From NCBI RefSeq assembly GCF_914271545.1, contig NZ_CAJZAH010000006.1:1-64000 (forward strand): DNA of 64,000 bases. Direction: 5' to 3'. Shown here one piece after another: positions 29,496 through 37,947 of the stretch; position 1 is the first letter of the stretch, and each line of letters begins with the position of its first letter. Origin of the DNA: Cupriavidus respiraculi (GTDB lineage: Bacteria; Pseudomonadota; Gammaproteobacteria; Burkholderiales; Burkholderiaceae). The notes beneath the pieces were generated by a model. The model was not told where the DNA came from, did no database searches, and worked only from the letters and a program-made list of their open reading frames with translations. A program made the translations under genes and the position numbers.

Positions 29496-30356
29496 TCAGC
29501 GCAGCAGGCGCCGGCGCAGCAAGGCCAGCGCCACGACGAGCGCGACGGCGGCATAGGCCGCCAGCACGGCCACATGCAGGCCCGGATTCTCGATCGGGCG
29601 GCCCAGCATCAGCGGGCGGATCAGCGCGACCGCGTGCGACAGCGGCAGCACCTCCGTCGCGGCCCGCGCGCCGGCGGGCAACTGCTCCAGCGGGAAGAAG
29701 ACGCCCGAAAGCAGCAGCATCGGCGTGATGATCAGCGTCTGGTAGAACATGAAGAAGTCGTAGCCCGGCGCCAGCGCCGTGACGATCATGGCGAGGCTGG
29801 CAAAGGCGATGCCGGCCAGCACGATCACCGGCAGCGCCAGCAGCGCGCCGGGCAGCTCGGCATAGCCGAGCGCTCCCGCGACCAGCATGATGGCCAGGCC
29901 CGACAGCACGGCCTTGCTGGCCGCCCAGGCGATCTCCCCCAGCACGATGTCGCCCAGCGTCAGCGGGGCGTGCATGATGGCCTCCCACGTGCGCTGCACG
30001 TGCATGCGAGAGAACGCGGAATACATCGATTCGAACGTCGCCGACATCATCACGCTGGACGCGGTCGTGCCGGCCGCGAGGAAGGCGATATACGAGACGC
30101 CGTCCACCTTGCCGACCAGCAGGCCCAGCCCGAGCCCCAGGCCGAACAGGTAGATCATCGGATCGGCGAGGTTGCCGATCATCGACGGGATCGCCAGCTT
30201 CTTCCACACCATGAAGTTGCGGTACCAGACCATGGTCCAGTTGCTCAGGTTCATCGGCAGCAGCGGCTGAGGGTAGGGGCGCCCCCCGCGTGGCGGGCTT
30301 CCCGCCGGCTGGACCGGGACGCGCGCCGGCGTCGGTTGCGGATCCTGTTCGCTCAT
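29496..30356 (-). CDS. ABC-2 type permease, NodJ family
   Basis: A 286-residue inner-membrane permease. After a Pro-rich N-terminal tail (~1-35) come WTMVWYRNFMVWKKL and about six hydrophobic helices. SATFESMYSAFSRMHVQRTW and LMLLSGVFFPLEQLP-like segments are typical of the NodJ/DrrB group. The partner ATPase lies just upstream; its stop is 2 bp before this start (TGAGCATG), so they form an operon. From memory, NodIJ of rhizobia descend from such betaproteobacterial pairs. The substrate here is unknown; no nod genes are nearby. Confidence 0.88.
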   Translation of the reverse strand: MSEQDPQPTPARVPVQPAGSPPRGGRPYPQPLLPMNLSNWTMVWYRNFMVWKKLAIPSMIGNLADPMIYLFGLGLGLGLLVGKVDGVSYIAFLAAGTTASSVMMSATFESMYSAFSRMHVQRTWEAIMHAPLTLGDIVLGEIAWAASKAVLSGLAIMLVAGALGYAELPGALLALPVIVLAGIAFASLAMIVTALAPGYDFFMFYQTLIITPMLLLSGVFFPLEQLPAGARAATEVLPLSHAVALIRPLMLGRPIENPGLHVAVLAAYAAVALVVALALLRRRLLR

Positions 30357-30358
30357 GC

Positions 30359-31315
30359 TCAGTCCCTCATCTCGCGGCCGGTCAGCCGCAGAAACACGTC
30401 TTCCAGATTGGCCGGGCGGTGCAGATAGCGCACGCCGCCGTTGCCGTGCAGCGCGGCCAGCAGCGGGCCGGGCTCTCGCACATAGCAGAACAGCGTCTCG
30501 CCGCTTTTCTCGGTGCGCTCGGACATCGGGGCCAGGCGCGCGCGCAGCGCGTCCAGATCGTCTCCATAGACCTCGACCACGTCGCAACCGATCTGCCGGT
30601 CGATCAGCTCGTGCGGACGGCCCTCGGCGATCTTGCGGCCGCCGTCGATCACGCACAGGTGGTTGCACAGCCGTTCGGCCTCTTCCATGAAATGCGTGGT
30701 CAGCAGGATGGTCTTGCCCGCGGCCAGCAGCGACTTCAGGCGGTCCCAGATCAGGTGCCGCGCCTGCGGGTCCAGCCCGGTGGTGGGCTCGTCCAGTACC
30801 AGCAGGTCGGGATCGTTGATCAGCGCGCGCGCCACCGTCAGGCGCCGGCGCATGCCGCCGGAGAGGGCGCGCACATGCGCGTCGGCGCGGTTCTCCAGCC
30901 GGGCGAACTCGAGCAGCGCGGGCACGCGCCGCTCGATCTCCACCGAGCGCAGGCCGAAGTAGCGCCCGAAGATGCGCAGGTTCTCGACCACGGTGAAGTC
31001 CGGGTCCAGATTGTCGAACTGCGGCACCACGCCGACGCGCCGGCGCGCCTGCGGCGCGCGCTCGGGCACCGGCTCGCCGCACAGCGTCAGCGTGCCGGCC
31101 TCGGGCGTGGTGAGCCCCAGCAGCAGCCGCAGCGTGGTGGTCTTGCCGGCGCCGTTGGGGCCCAGCAGGCCGAAGCATTGGCCGCGCTGGACTTCCAGGC
31201 TCAGATCGTCGACGACGACGGTATCGCCGTACTGCTTGCGCACGTTGCGCAGTTCGAGGATGGCGGTCAAAGGCGGGAATCCGGTGGCTGCATCGGCTGA
31301 CGCGATTGCCGCCAT
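30359..31315 (-). CDS. ABC transporter ATP-binding protein, NodI family
   Basis: A 318-residue ATPase. Walker A is GPNGAGKTT (52-60), the signature is LSGGMRRRL, Walker B is [12 protein letters not shown], and the switch His is in [12 protein letters not shown]. The C-terminal ~80 residues ([14 protein letters not shown] to [18 protein letters not shown]) are the extension seen in NodI/DrrA exporters. I took the ATG at 31315 (MAAIASAD). The upstream ATG at 31396 reads through sequence next to the rpsU terminator. It works with the permease at 29496-30356, probably exporting a small molecule. Confidence 0.9.
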   Translation of the reverse strand: MAAIASADAATGFPPLTAILELRNVRKQYGDTVVVDDLSLEVQRGQCFGLLGPNGAGKTTTLRLLLGLTTPEAGTLTLCGEPVPERAPQARRRVGVVPQFDNLDPDFTVVENLRIFGRYFGLRSVEIERRVPALLEFARLENRADAHVRALSGGMRRRLTVARALINDPDLLVLDEPTTGLDPQARHLIWDRLKSLLAAGKTILLTTHFMEEAERLCNHLCVIDGGRKIAEGRPHELIDRQIGCDVVEVYGDDLDALRARLAPMSERTEKSGETLFCYVREPGPLLAALHGNGGVRYLHRPANLEDVFLRLTGREMRD

Positions 31316-31394
31316 TATGCCGGTCCGCCACGCTATGGTTCCTGGCGCGCCGCAGCAGAGCAACAGGGCGCGGTGCGAGCAAAATCCGTCGCCC

Positions 31395-31430
31395 AAAAAA
31401 CAAATCCGCCAGTCATGAGCTGGCGGATTT
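31395..31430 (-). terminator. Intrinsic terminator after rpsU
   Basis: AAATCCGCCAG (31402-31412) and CTGGCGGATTT (31420-31430) form an 11-bp stem. On the minus strand it is followed by a T run (the A run at 31395-31400). It lies 56 bp after the rpsU stop. Confidence 0.8.
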
Positions 31431-31485
31431 CTTTTGGCCGGGAGGCGCCGCGCGGCGCGTCCGTGGCCGGCACGCAGAGCGCGAA

Positions 31486-31698
31486 TCAGTACATCTTCTT
31501 CGGCAGCATCTGCATGCGAAGGCGCTTGCGCAGACGCGACTCGGCGGCCTTCTTCTTGCGCTTACGTTCAGTCGTGGGCTTCTCGTAGGCGGTACGGCTC
31601 TTCAGTTCGACGATGAGGCCGGTCTGGAGGATAGCCCGGCGGAAACGCCGCATGGCCACTTCGACGGGTTCGCCGGGTTTCAAAACGATCTTAGTCAA
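31486..31698 (-). CDS. rpsU: 30S ribosomal protein S21
   Basis: A 70-residue, very basic ribosomal protein of the small subunit, involved in initiation. [40 protein letters not shown] and the end [12 protein letters not shown] match S21. It is transcribed alone, with its own terminator; it is not in the classic rpsU-dnaG-rpoD operon. Confidence 0.97.
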   Translation of the reverse strand: MTKIVLKPGEPVEVAMRRFRRAILQTGLIVELKSRTAYEKPTTERKRKKKAAESRLRKRLRMQMLPKKMY

Positions 31699-32188
31699 CT
31701 CTGTCCTTTAATGCCGAGCGGGCGGCTGGTTCGAAGATGAGACATTGCCAGCACAAACGCATTTCCGCGGCTGCGACTGGTATTGCGCTCGTTCTCAGTG
31801 GGTTTGGCGGAGCGCCCCGCGAGAACGGGGTAGAACTGAACAGGTCCGTCGCCAGCATCAAGGAAACAGCCGCCAAGATTCCTTCGAATCGAATCTTGAA
31901 GTCTTGAGGGGCCGGTTTTGGGTGCCAGTCTCCGCGGGAGTCCCTTGTCAGGGAGGGCGCCAACAACGCGCCCACTTGCTTTTACACACTCGTTCCAGGC
32001 ATGTCAAGAACAGGCCATGGAATTCGTTTTTCGACAGCAGGCGAGAGGCTTATCGGCCTCCCTTCCACCATCGTTCATGGCCCGCGGCGCCGCCACCGTG
32101 GCGGATCCAGGGGACATGCTTGCCTCGCGATGAGCATCCGGCGCCGTCGACTTCCCGACACCGAATAACCACCGCAAGCCAAATGAAA
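31699..32188. other. rpsU upstream intergenic region
   Basis: About 490 bp between rpsU and the tRNA terminator. I see no convincing gene. An open frame at 31691-31975 on the minus strand lacks recognisable features. The stretch should carry the rpsU promoter and leader; I could not place a clear promoter. Confidence 0.4.
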
Positions 32189-32216
32189 AAGGCCCGCCAT
32201 CTGCATGGCGGGCCTT
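32189..32216 (-). terminator. Terminator after tRNA-Asn
   Basis: Perfect 12-bp arms AAGGCCCGCCAT and ATGGCGGGCCTT with loop CTGC. On the minus strand it is followed by a T run (A run 32186-32190), 10 bp after the tRNA 3' end. Confidence 0.85.
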
Positions 32217-32226
32217 CCCGATCTTT

Positions 32227-32302
32227 TGGCTCCCCGACCTGGGCTCGAACCAGGGACCTGCGGATTAACAGTCCGTCGCTCTACCGACTGAGCTATCGGG
32301 GA
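32227..32302 (-). tRNA. tRNA-Asn (anticodon GTT)
   Basis: A 76-base minus-strand tRNA with encoded CCA. The acceptor stem TCCCCGA pairs with TCGGGGA and the discriminator is G. The D arm contains TAGCTCAGTCGGTAGAGC, the anticodon loop is CTGTTAA, and the T arm ends GGTTCGAGCC. It has its own promoter at 32318-32347 and terminator at 32189-32216. Confidence 0.97.
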
Positions 32303-32317
32303 ACAGCAGAGAAGCGA

Positions 32318-32347
32318 ATTATATTCAGATTCTCGTCACTTCGTCAA
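32318..32347 (-). promoter_or_regulatory. Promoter of tRNA-Asn
   Basis: Minus-strand TTGACG (32347-32342), an 18-bp spacer and TATAAT (32323-32318), 15 bp before the tRNA 5' end. Confidence 0.8.
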
Positions 32348-32468
32348 CAACGTTTCGACATTTCGTTTGGATCCGTTCCTGTCGATACGCGCCGACGAAG
32401 CCTACTGCGCTTCGCCATCCACCGTGCGGTCCGTTGGACGCGCCGCCGTGAATGTTGGCGAGGGGCGC

Positions 32469-32497
32469 ATTATAGACGGGGGATTTCGCCGGTGCAA
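32469..32497 (-). promoter_or_regulatory. Second stable-RNA-like promoter, no gene assigned
   Basis: Minus-strand TTGCAC (32497-32492), a 17-bp spacer and TATAAT (32474-32469), followed by a GC-rich discriminator GCGCCCC typical of stringently controlled stable RNA promoters. It lies just beyond the reductase terminator and reads toward the tRNA about 165 bp away. It may make a longer tRNA precursor or a small RNA in 32303-32461. Confidence 0.5.
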
Positions 32498-32498
32498 G

Positions 32499-32536
32499 AA
32501 AAAACCGCTCCGGGGAAGGCCGCGGAGCGGTTTTTT
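32499..32536 (-). terminator. Terminator after ferredoxin-NADP reductase gene
   Basis: 14-bp arms AAAAAACCGCTCCG (32499-32512) and CGGAGCGGTTTTTT (32523-32536), 14 bp after the reductase stop. The A run gives the T tract on the minus strand; the structure is also T-rich on the plus strand. Confidence 0.85.
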
Positions 32537-32549
32537 TTTCAAGCCGGGC

Positions 32550-33656
32550 TCAGTCGAAGACCGGCGAATCGACGCCGAGGATCTTGTGCAGCTTCGGCGA
32601 GGTGGTCGTGTACTGCATGTGGATCTTCTTCTCGGGGAAGATGTAGGGCGCGGCGCCGAACGCGGCCAGCGCGGCCTCGTGGAAGCCCGAGAGGATCAGC
32701 TTCTTCTTGCCGGGGTAGGTGTTGATGTCGCCCACGGCGAAGATGCCCGGGATATTGGTCTCGAACTTCTCGGTGTCGACCTTGATCTGCTTGCGCTCCA
32801 GGTCCAGGCCCCACTCGGCGATCGGGCCGAGCTTGGGCGACAGGCCGAAGAAGACCAGCAGGTCGTCCACGGGCATGCGGCGCGTCACGCCGTCGCCGCC
32901 GGTGACCTTGATCTCGCACAGCACGCCGTCCTTTTCCTCGAAGCCGCTGATCTGGCCCACCAGGAACTGCATCTCCATCTGCTCGCACAGGTCCTTCATC
33001 TTGGCGACGGAGGCGGGCGCGGCGCGGAAGCCGTCGCGGCGGTGGATCAGCACCACGGATTCGGCCTTGCCGACCAGGTCCAGCGTCCAGTCCAGCGCCG
33101 AGTCGCCGCCGCCGACCACCACCAGGTTGCGGCCGTGGAAGCGGCTCGGGTCCTTGACGCGGTAGTACAGCTGCTTGCCGTCGAACTTGTCGATGCCCTC
33201 GACCTTCAGCGTGCGCGGCTGGAACGAGCCCACGCCGGCCGCGATGAAGATGGTCTTGGTAATGAAGCGGGTGCCGATCGACGTTTCGACGAAGAAGCGG
33301 CCGTCTTCACGGCGCTCGACCACGGCGACTTCCTGGCCCAGGTGGAACGTGGGCTCGAACGGCTCGATCTGCTTGAGCAGGTTGTCGGTCAGTTCCTGCC
33401 CGGTGCAGATGGGCACCGCGGGGATGTCGTAGATGGGCTTGTCGGGATAGAGTTCGACGCACTGGCCGCCGACCACCTTCAGCGAATCGATGACGTGGGC
33501 CTTGATTTCGAGCAGGCCCAGTTCGAACACCTGAAACAGGCCCACCGGGCCGGCACCGACGATGAGCGCATCGATTTCGAGCGGCTGGCCGCCAGCGTTG
33601 CCGGAGGCAGCCTGCTTGGTGGTGTCCGCGACGGGATTTGGGATGCTCAAGTCCAT
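32550..33656 (-). CDS. Ferredoxin-NADP reductase (thioredoxin-reductase-like type)
   Basis: A 368-residue FAD/NAD(P) oxidoreductase that probably exchanges electrons between NADPH and ferredoxin. The FAD motif GAGPVG is at 34-39. [20 protein letters not shown] replaces the CxxC redox site of thioredoxin reductase. [12 protein letters not shown] is the NADPH-binding motif and [17 protein letters not shown] the second FAD contact. The length and lack of a CxxC fit the YumC/Chlorobium FNR group. It lies 77 bp downstream of fdxA on the same strand, which makes that ferredoxin its likely partner. Confidence 0.88.
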   Translation of the reverse strand: MDLSIPNPVADTTKQAASGNAGGQPLEIDALIVGAGPVGLFQVFELGLLEIKAHVIDSLKVVGGQCVELYPDKPIYDIPAVPICTGQELTDNLLKQIEPFEPTFHLGQEVAVVERREDGRFFVETSIGTRFITKTIFIAAGVGSFQPRTLKVEGIDKFDGKQLYYRVKDPSRFHGRNLVVVGGGDSALDWTLDLVGKAESVVLIHRRDGFRAAPASVAKMKDLCEQMEMQFLVGQISGFEEKDGVLCEIKVTGGDGVTRRMPVDDLLVFFGLSPKLGPIAEWGLDLERKQIKVDTEKFETNIPGIFAVGDINTYPGKKKLILSGFHEAALAAFGAAPYIFPEKKIHMQYTTTSPKLHKILGVDSPVFD

Positions 33657-33733
33657 ATTGATCCTGATACGTTGTGGGCAACGACGTGCCCGGCATTGCG
33701 GGAAAGCGCGTGGGGACGGCTTTCTGTCTTGTG

Positions 33734-34057
33734 TCAGCGCTCCAGGTACTGCAGCTTGCCGGTGGTCTCCCGCCATTCCTCGGCCTCGGGCAGCGGGGCC
33801 TTGGTCTTGGTGATGGAGGGCCAGGCGCGGGCCAGGTCGGCATTGAGTTCGATGAACTGCTGCTGGTCCGCCGGAACGTCTTCCTCGGCATAGATGGCGT
33901 TGACCGGGCATTCCGCGACGCAGACCGCGCAGTCGATGCACTCGTCCGGATCGATGGTCAGGAAGTTCGGGCCTTCGCGGAAACAATCGACCGGACACAC
34001 ATCGACGCAGTCTGTAAATTTGCAGCGGATGCAGGATTCGGTGACAACGTGAGTCAT
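33734..34057 (-). CDS. fdxA: 7Fe ferredoxin
   Basis: A 107-residue low-potential ferredoxin with one [3Fe-4S] and one [4Fe-4S] cluster. Cys residues lie at 9, 12, 17, 21 and 25 in the first motif and 40, 43, 46 and 50 in the second ([12 protein letters not shown]). The length, the [13 protein letters not shown] start and the long C-terminal tail mark the FdxA/Azotobacter FdI type. It probably forms an operon with the reductase downstream. Confidence 0.95.
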   Translation of the reverse strand: MTHVVTESCIRCKFTDCVDVCPVDCFREGPNFLTIDPDECIDCAVCVAECPVNAIYAEEDVPADQQQFIELNADLARAWPSITKTKAPLPEAEEWRETTGKLQYLER

Positions 34058-34435
34058 TTCTGTTCCAGGAAAAACGGGCGGCTTTTGAAGGGATCGTTAT
34101 GCAGGCCGCAGGCACCGTCGAGTACGGGCCCCGTCCGGGGCCACCGGGCCACCGACGGGGCGGGCGCCCCGATGGCCGCCTCGGATGTTCCGCGCGTGCG
34201 CGTGCCGTGGCCTTTCAAAGACCGTTATTGTAGCCGAGGCGCACACCCTGCACACCCGCGCTATATAGCCAGACTAGACAGTTTTCTTATTTCTTTATGC
34301 GCGAACGGGTGATCCCGGCGGCGCGGCGGCCGGGGTATTTCGCTGGTCCCGGGCCGGGTATCCGGCATTGCCGTCTGGCGCGGTGCGCATCATGGGGTAG
34401 CATGAGGGCCTGACACGGCACAGGCGTCCGGCCCC
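34058..34435. other. fdxA-pncB divergent intergenic region
   Basis: A 378-bp gap between divergent genes; it must hold both promoters. An AT-richer patch lies at ~34205-34300 (including CTATATAG near 34261). I see no clear operator, RNA gene or small ORF. Confidence 0.4.
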
Positions 34436-35614
34436 ATGATCATTCAATCCCTGCTCGACACCGATCTGTACAAATTCACCATGATGCAGGTCGTGCTGCA
34501 TCATTTTCCGGCGGCACAGGTCGAATACCGCTTCAAATGCCGCAATGCCGGCGTGAATCTCGTTCCCTATATCGACGAGATCCGCGCCGAACTCGACGGT
34601 CTTTGCCGGCTGCGTTTCGATGAAACCGAACTGGACTATCTGCGCGGCCTGCGCTTCATCAAGAGCGACTTCGTCGATTTTCTCGGGCTGTTCCAGCTCA
34701 ATGCCAAATATGTCTCGATCACGCCGTCGCCTGCGGGCAACGGCGAAATCGAGATCGCCATCCGCGGGCCGTGGCTGCACACCATTCTGTTCGAGGTGCC
34801 GCTGCTGGCCATCGTCAACGAGGTCTATTTCCGCCGCACGCAGCGCCATCCGGACTGGAAGGAAGGGCGCCGGCGGCTGACCGAGAAGCTCGGGCTGCTC
34901 AAGCTGCCGCAGCATGCTGGCTGCGTCATTGCCGACTACGGCACGCGCCGCCGCTTCTCCCATGCCTGGCAGGAGGAAGTCGTGATGTCCATGCGGGCCG
35001 AGCTCGGGCCGCAGTTCGCGGGCACCAGCAACGTCTATTTCGCCCGCAAGCACAACCTGACGCCGCTGGGCACCATGGCACACGAGTATTTGCAGGCCTG
35101 CCAGTCGCTGGGGCCGCGGCTGCGCGATTCGCAGGTGTTCGCGCTGGAGAACTGGGCGAAGGAATATCGCGGCGACCTGGGCATCGCGCTGTCGGACACG
35201 TACGGCTTCGATGCCTTCCTGCGCGACTTCGACCTGTACTTCTGCAAGCTGTTCGACGGCGTGCGCCACGATTCTGGCGACCCCATCGCCTGGGGCGAGC
35301 GGATGCTGGCGCACTACCAGGCCAATCGCGTCGATCCGCTGACCAAGACGCTGATCTTCAGCGACAGCCTGACCATCCCGCGCGTGATCGAGCTCTCCGA
35401 GCGCTTCGGCGGGCGCTGCAAGCTGGCTTTCGGCGTCGGCACCAACCTGACCAACGATCTGGGCTACACCCCGCTGCAGATCGTGATCAAGATGGTGCGC
35501 TGCAATGGCCAACCGGTGGCGAAGCTGTCCGACACGCCGGAAAAGAGCATGTGCGACGACCCCGCGTACCTCACCTACCTGCGCCAGGTTTTCGGCGTCC
35601 AGCCGCGCGCCTGA
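34436..35614 (+). CDS. pncB: Nicotinate phosphoribosyltransferase
   Basis: Makes nicotinate mononucleotide from nicotinate and PRPP, the first step of NAD salvage. It has 392 residues, the usual length. [20 protein letters not shown] is the conserved start; [37 protein letters not shown] and [12 protein letters not shown] are substrate and phosphate-binding segments. It stands alone facing fdxA. Confidence 0.96.
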   Translation: MIIQSLLDTDLYKFTMMQVVLHHFPAAQVEYRFKCRNAGVNLVPYIDEIRAELDGLCRLRFDETELDYLRGLRFIKSDFVDFLGLFQLNAKYVSITPSPAGNGEIEIAIRGPWLHTILFEVPLLAIVNEVYFRRTQRHPDWKEGRRRLTEKLGLLKLPQHAGCVIADYGTRRRFSHAWQEEVVMSMRAELGPQFAGTSNVYFARKHNLTPLGTMAHEYLQACQSLGPRLRDSQVFALENWAKEYRGDLGIALSDTYGFDAFLRDFDLYFCKLFDGVRHDSGDPIAWGERMLAHYQANRVDPLTKTLIFSDSLTIPRVIELSERFGGRCKLAFGVGTNLTNDLGYTPLQIVIKMVRCNGQPVAKLSDTPEKSMCDDPAYLTYLRQVFGVQPRA

Positions 35615-35693
35615 CGTTTTTCCCGGTGGCCGGGGTCTTATAATCGGCGTTTGCCCGCGGCGGCGGCCGCGCACGGCCGGGCGCGCCATCCCG

Positions 35694-35736
35694 GTTCACC
35701 CGTTCACCGCTCACCGCTCACCGTTCACCATTCACC
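35694..35736. repeat. Degenerate 7-bp tandem repeat
   Basis: Five adjacent 7-mers (GTTCACC, GCTCACC, GCTCACC, GTTCACC, ATTCACC at 35702-35736) plus one more copy at 35694-35700. It lies just upstream of the LUD-domain gene and ends 12 bp before its ATG. Confidence 0.8.
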
Positions 35737-35748
35737 ATCCGACCTGCC

Positions 35749-36435
35749 ATGGACACCAGCATCGCCCGCGACCGTATCTTCGCCCGTATCCGCGCCGCCC
35801 AGGGCAGGGCGCCACAGGCCAGCCGGGGCGAACGCGAGGCGGTGGCCGACTATCTCGCCCGCCATCCCGCCGGTCCCCGCCCCGGGGTCGACGGCGACCG
35901 CGTGGCGGCGTTCACCGCCCAGGCACAGCGGATGGCCTCGACGGTGGAGCGGGTGGCCACCCTGGCCGACGTGCCCGGCGCCGCCGCGCACTATCTCGAC
36001 AGCCTCGGGCTCGTGCGCCGTGCGGTGGCCTGGAACACACTCGGCACGCTGGACTGGCAGGGCGCCGGCCTCGCGGTCGAATGCCGCCCGCCGGTGCGCG
36101 ACGTGCAGGGAGACCACGACCATGGCGATCTGGTCGGCATCACCGGCTGCTTCTGCGCCATTGCCGAGACCGGTTCGCTGATGCTGCTGTCCGGCCCCGA
36201 TACCTTCGCGTCGGCCGCGCTGCTGCCGGAGACGCATATCGCCGTGGTGCCCGTCTCCCGCATCGTCACCGACCTGGAGGACGCCTTCGCGCTGGTGCGC
36301 GCGGAACGCGGCGAGTTGCCGCGGGCCACCAACATCATCAGCGGACCCTCCCGCACCGGCGATATCGAGCAGACCATCGTGCTCGGCGCGCACGGTCCGT
36401 ACCGCGTGCACGTGATCCTCGTCGACGCGGCATAG
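35749..36435 (+). CDS. LUD-domain protein (LutC/YkgG family), orphan
   Basis: A 228-residue protein. The N-terminal helix (ARDRIFARIRAAQGR) and the LUD fold are visible: LVGITGCFCAIAETGSL, LMLLSGPDTFASAALLPETH, AVVPVSRIV and the end TNIISGPSRTGDIEQTIVLGAHGP, close to LutC. LutC works with the iron-sulfur proteins LutA and LutB in lactate oxidation, but neither is within this window. The neighbours are pncB, an antiporter and a 2-hydroxyacid dehydrogenase, so its role here is open. Confidence 0.85.
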   Translation: MDTSIARDRIFARIRAAQGRAPQASRGEREAVADYLARHPAGPRPGVDGDRVAAFTAQAQRMASTVERVATLADVPGAAAHYLDSLGLVRRAVAWNTLGTLDWQGAGLAVECRPPVRDVQGDHDHGDLVGITGCFCAIAETGSLMLLSGPDTFASAALLPETHIAVVPVSRIVTDLEDAFALVRAERGELPRATNIISGPSRTGDIEQTIVLGAHGPYRVHVILVDAA

Positions 36436-36517
36436 GCCGGCGAGGGAACCGCCTTTTTTCTACAAATCGGCGCCGGGATCCCGATGGCGCCGCCTTGCCC
36501 ACAGGAGATCCGATCCG

Positions 36518-37942
36518 ATGCATCGTGCCCCCGCGCTCGTGCCCTTGCTGGCCGTGCTGGCCCTGTTTCCGTCCCTTGCCGGGGCCGCCGAACTCGATGG
36601 CGCGACGCTGTCTCCCTTATGGGCCATGCCGTTTGCCGGCACGCTTTTGTCGATCGCGTTGTTCCCGCTGCTGGCTCCCCGCTTCTGGCATCACCACTTC
36701 GGCAAGATCACCGCGGTGTGGGGCCTGCTGTTCCTGGTGCCTTTCGCGGTCACGTTCGGCACGCATGCGGCCGCCGCCAATGCCATCCACGCGCTGCTGG
36801 GCGAGTACATCCCGTTCATTGCGCTGATCGCGGCGCTGTACGTGGTGGCGGGCGGCATCTGCGTGCGCGGCAACCTGCATGGCACGCCGGCCCTGAATAC
36901 CGGCATCCTGGCGCTGGGCACGGTGTTCGCGAGCCTGATGGGGACCACGGGGGCGGCCATGCTGCTGATCCGGCCGCTGCTGCGCGCCAACGATAACCGC
37001 CAGCATGTGGCACACGTCGTGGTGTTCTTTATCTTCCTGGTGGCCAACGCGGGGGGCTCGCTCACGCCGCTGGGCGATCCGCCGCTGTTCCTCGGTTTCC
37101 TGAAAGGCGTGGATTTCTTCTGGACCATGCAGAACATCTACCTGGAGACGCTGTTCCTGTGCGTCTCACTGCTGGTCATCTTCTACTTCCTCGACCGGCA
37201 CTACTTCCTGAACAAGGAAGAGCAGCTGCCGCCGGCGCTGGACCCGACGCCCGACTCGCCCGGCATCCGCATCGAGGGCAAGGTGAACTTCCTGCTGCTG
37301 CTGGCGGTGGTGTGCCTGGTGCTGATGAGCGGCCTGTGGAAGCCCGGCATCGTCTTCGACATCATGGGCACCGAGGTCGGCCTGCAGGCGGTGGTGCGCG
37401 ACGTGGCCCTGGTCGCGGTGGCCCTGCTGTCGCTGCTGATCACGCCGACGTCGGCGCGCGCCGGCAACGAATTCAACTGGGAGCCGATCCTGGAGGTGGC
37501 CAAGCTGTTCGCCGGCATCTTCCTGACGATCATTCCGGTGATCGCGATGCTCAAGGCTGGCACCGAGGGCGCCTTCGCCGGCGTGATCCGGGCGGTCAGC
37601 GACAGCCAGGGGCAGCCGATCGACAGCATGTATTTCTGGGCCACGGGCCTGCTGTCGTCCTTCCTCGACAACGCGCCCACCTACCTGGTGTTCTTCAACA
37701 CCGCCGGCGGCGACGCGGCGACGCTGATGACCCAGGGGGCCACCACGCTGGCCGCGATCTCGGCCGGCGCGGTGTTCATGGGCGCCAACACCTATATCGG
37801 CAACGCGCCCAACCTGATGGTCAAGGCCATCGCCGAGAACCGCGGCGTGCGCATGCCCAGCTTCTTCGGCTACATGCTGTGGTCCGGCGCCGTGCTGGTG
37901 CCGCTGTTCCTCGTGATGACGTTCCTCTTCTTCCGGGTCTGA
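36518..37942 (+). CDS. nhaD: NhaD-type sodium:proton antiporter
   Basis: A 474-residue ion-transporter-superfamily membrane protein with an apparent signal sequence (LLAVLALFPSLAGA) and about 12 hydrophobic segments. LGTVFASLMGTTGAAMLLIRP, VANAGGSLTPLGDPPLFLGF and LSSFLDNAPTYLVFFN are re-entrant-loop motifs shared by NhaD and the UIT3/citrate-transporter groups. Na+/H+ exchange is the likeliest activity, but an organic-anion carrier cannot be excluded. The stop lies 5 bp before the next gene. Confidence 0.78.
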   Translation: MHRAPALVPLLAVLALFPSLAGAAELDGATLSPLWAMPFAGTLLSIALFPLLAPRFWHHHFGKITAVWGLLFLVPFAVTFGTHAAAANAIHALLGEYIPFIALIAALYVVAGGICVRGNLHGTPALNTGILALGTVFASLMGTTGAAMLLIRPLLRANDNRQHVAHVVVFFIFLVANAGGSLTPLGDPPLFLGFLKGVDFFWTMQNIYLETLFLCVSLLVIFYFLDRHYFLNKEEQLPPALDPTPDSPGIRIEGKVNFLLLLAVVCLVLMSGLWKPGIVFDIMGTEVGLQAVVRDVALVAVALLSLLITPTSARAGNEFNWEPILEVAKLFAGIFLTIIPVIAMLKAGTEGAFAGVIRAVSDSQGQPIDSMYFWATGLLSSFLDNAPTYLVFFNTAGGDAATLMTQGATTLAAISAGAVFMGANTYIGNAPNLMVKAIAENRGVRMPSFFGYMLWSGAVLVPLFLVMTFLFFRV

Positions 37943-37947
37943 ATGCC

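Noticed and set aside
31691-31975. 94-codon minus-strand ORF upstream of rpsU
   Set aside because: Overlaps the rpsU start, has no ribosome site and no recognisable features.
32227-32302. tRNA-Asn as an integration site for a mobile element
   Set aside because: No integrase, no repeated tRNA 3' end and no foreign-looking genes next to it.
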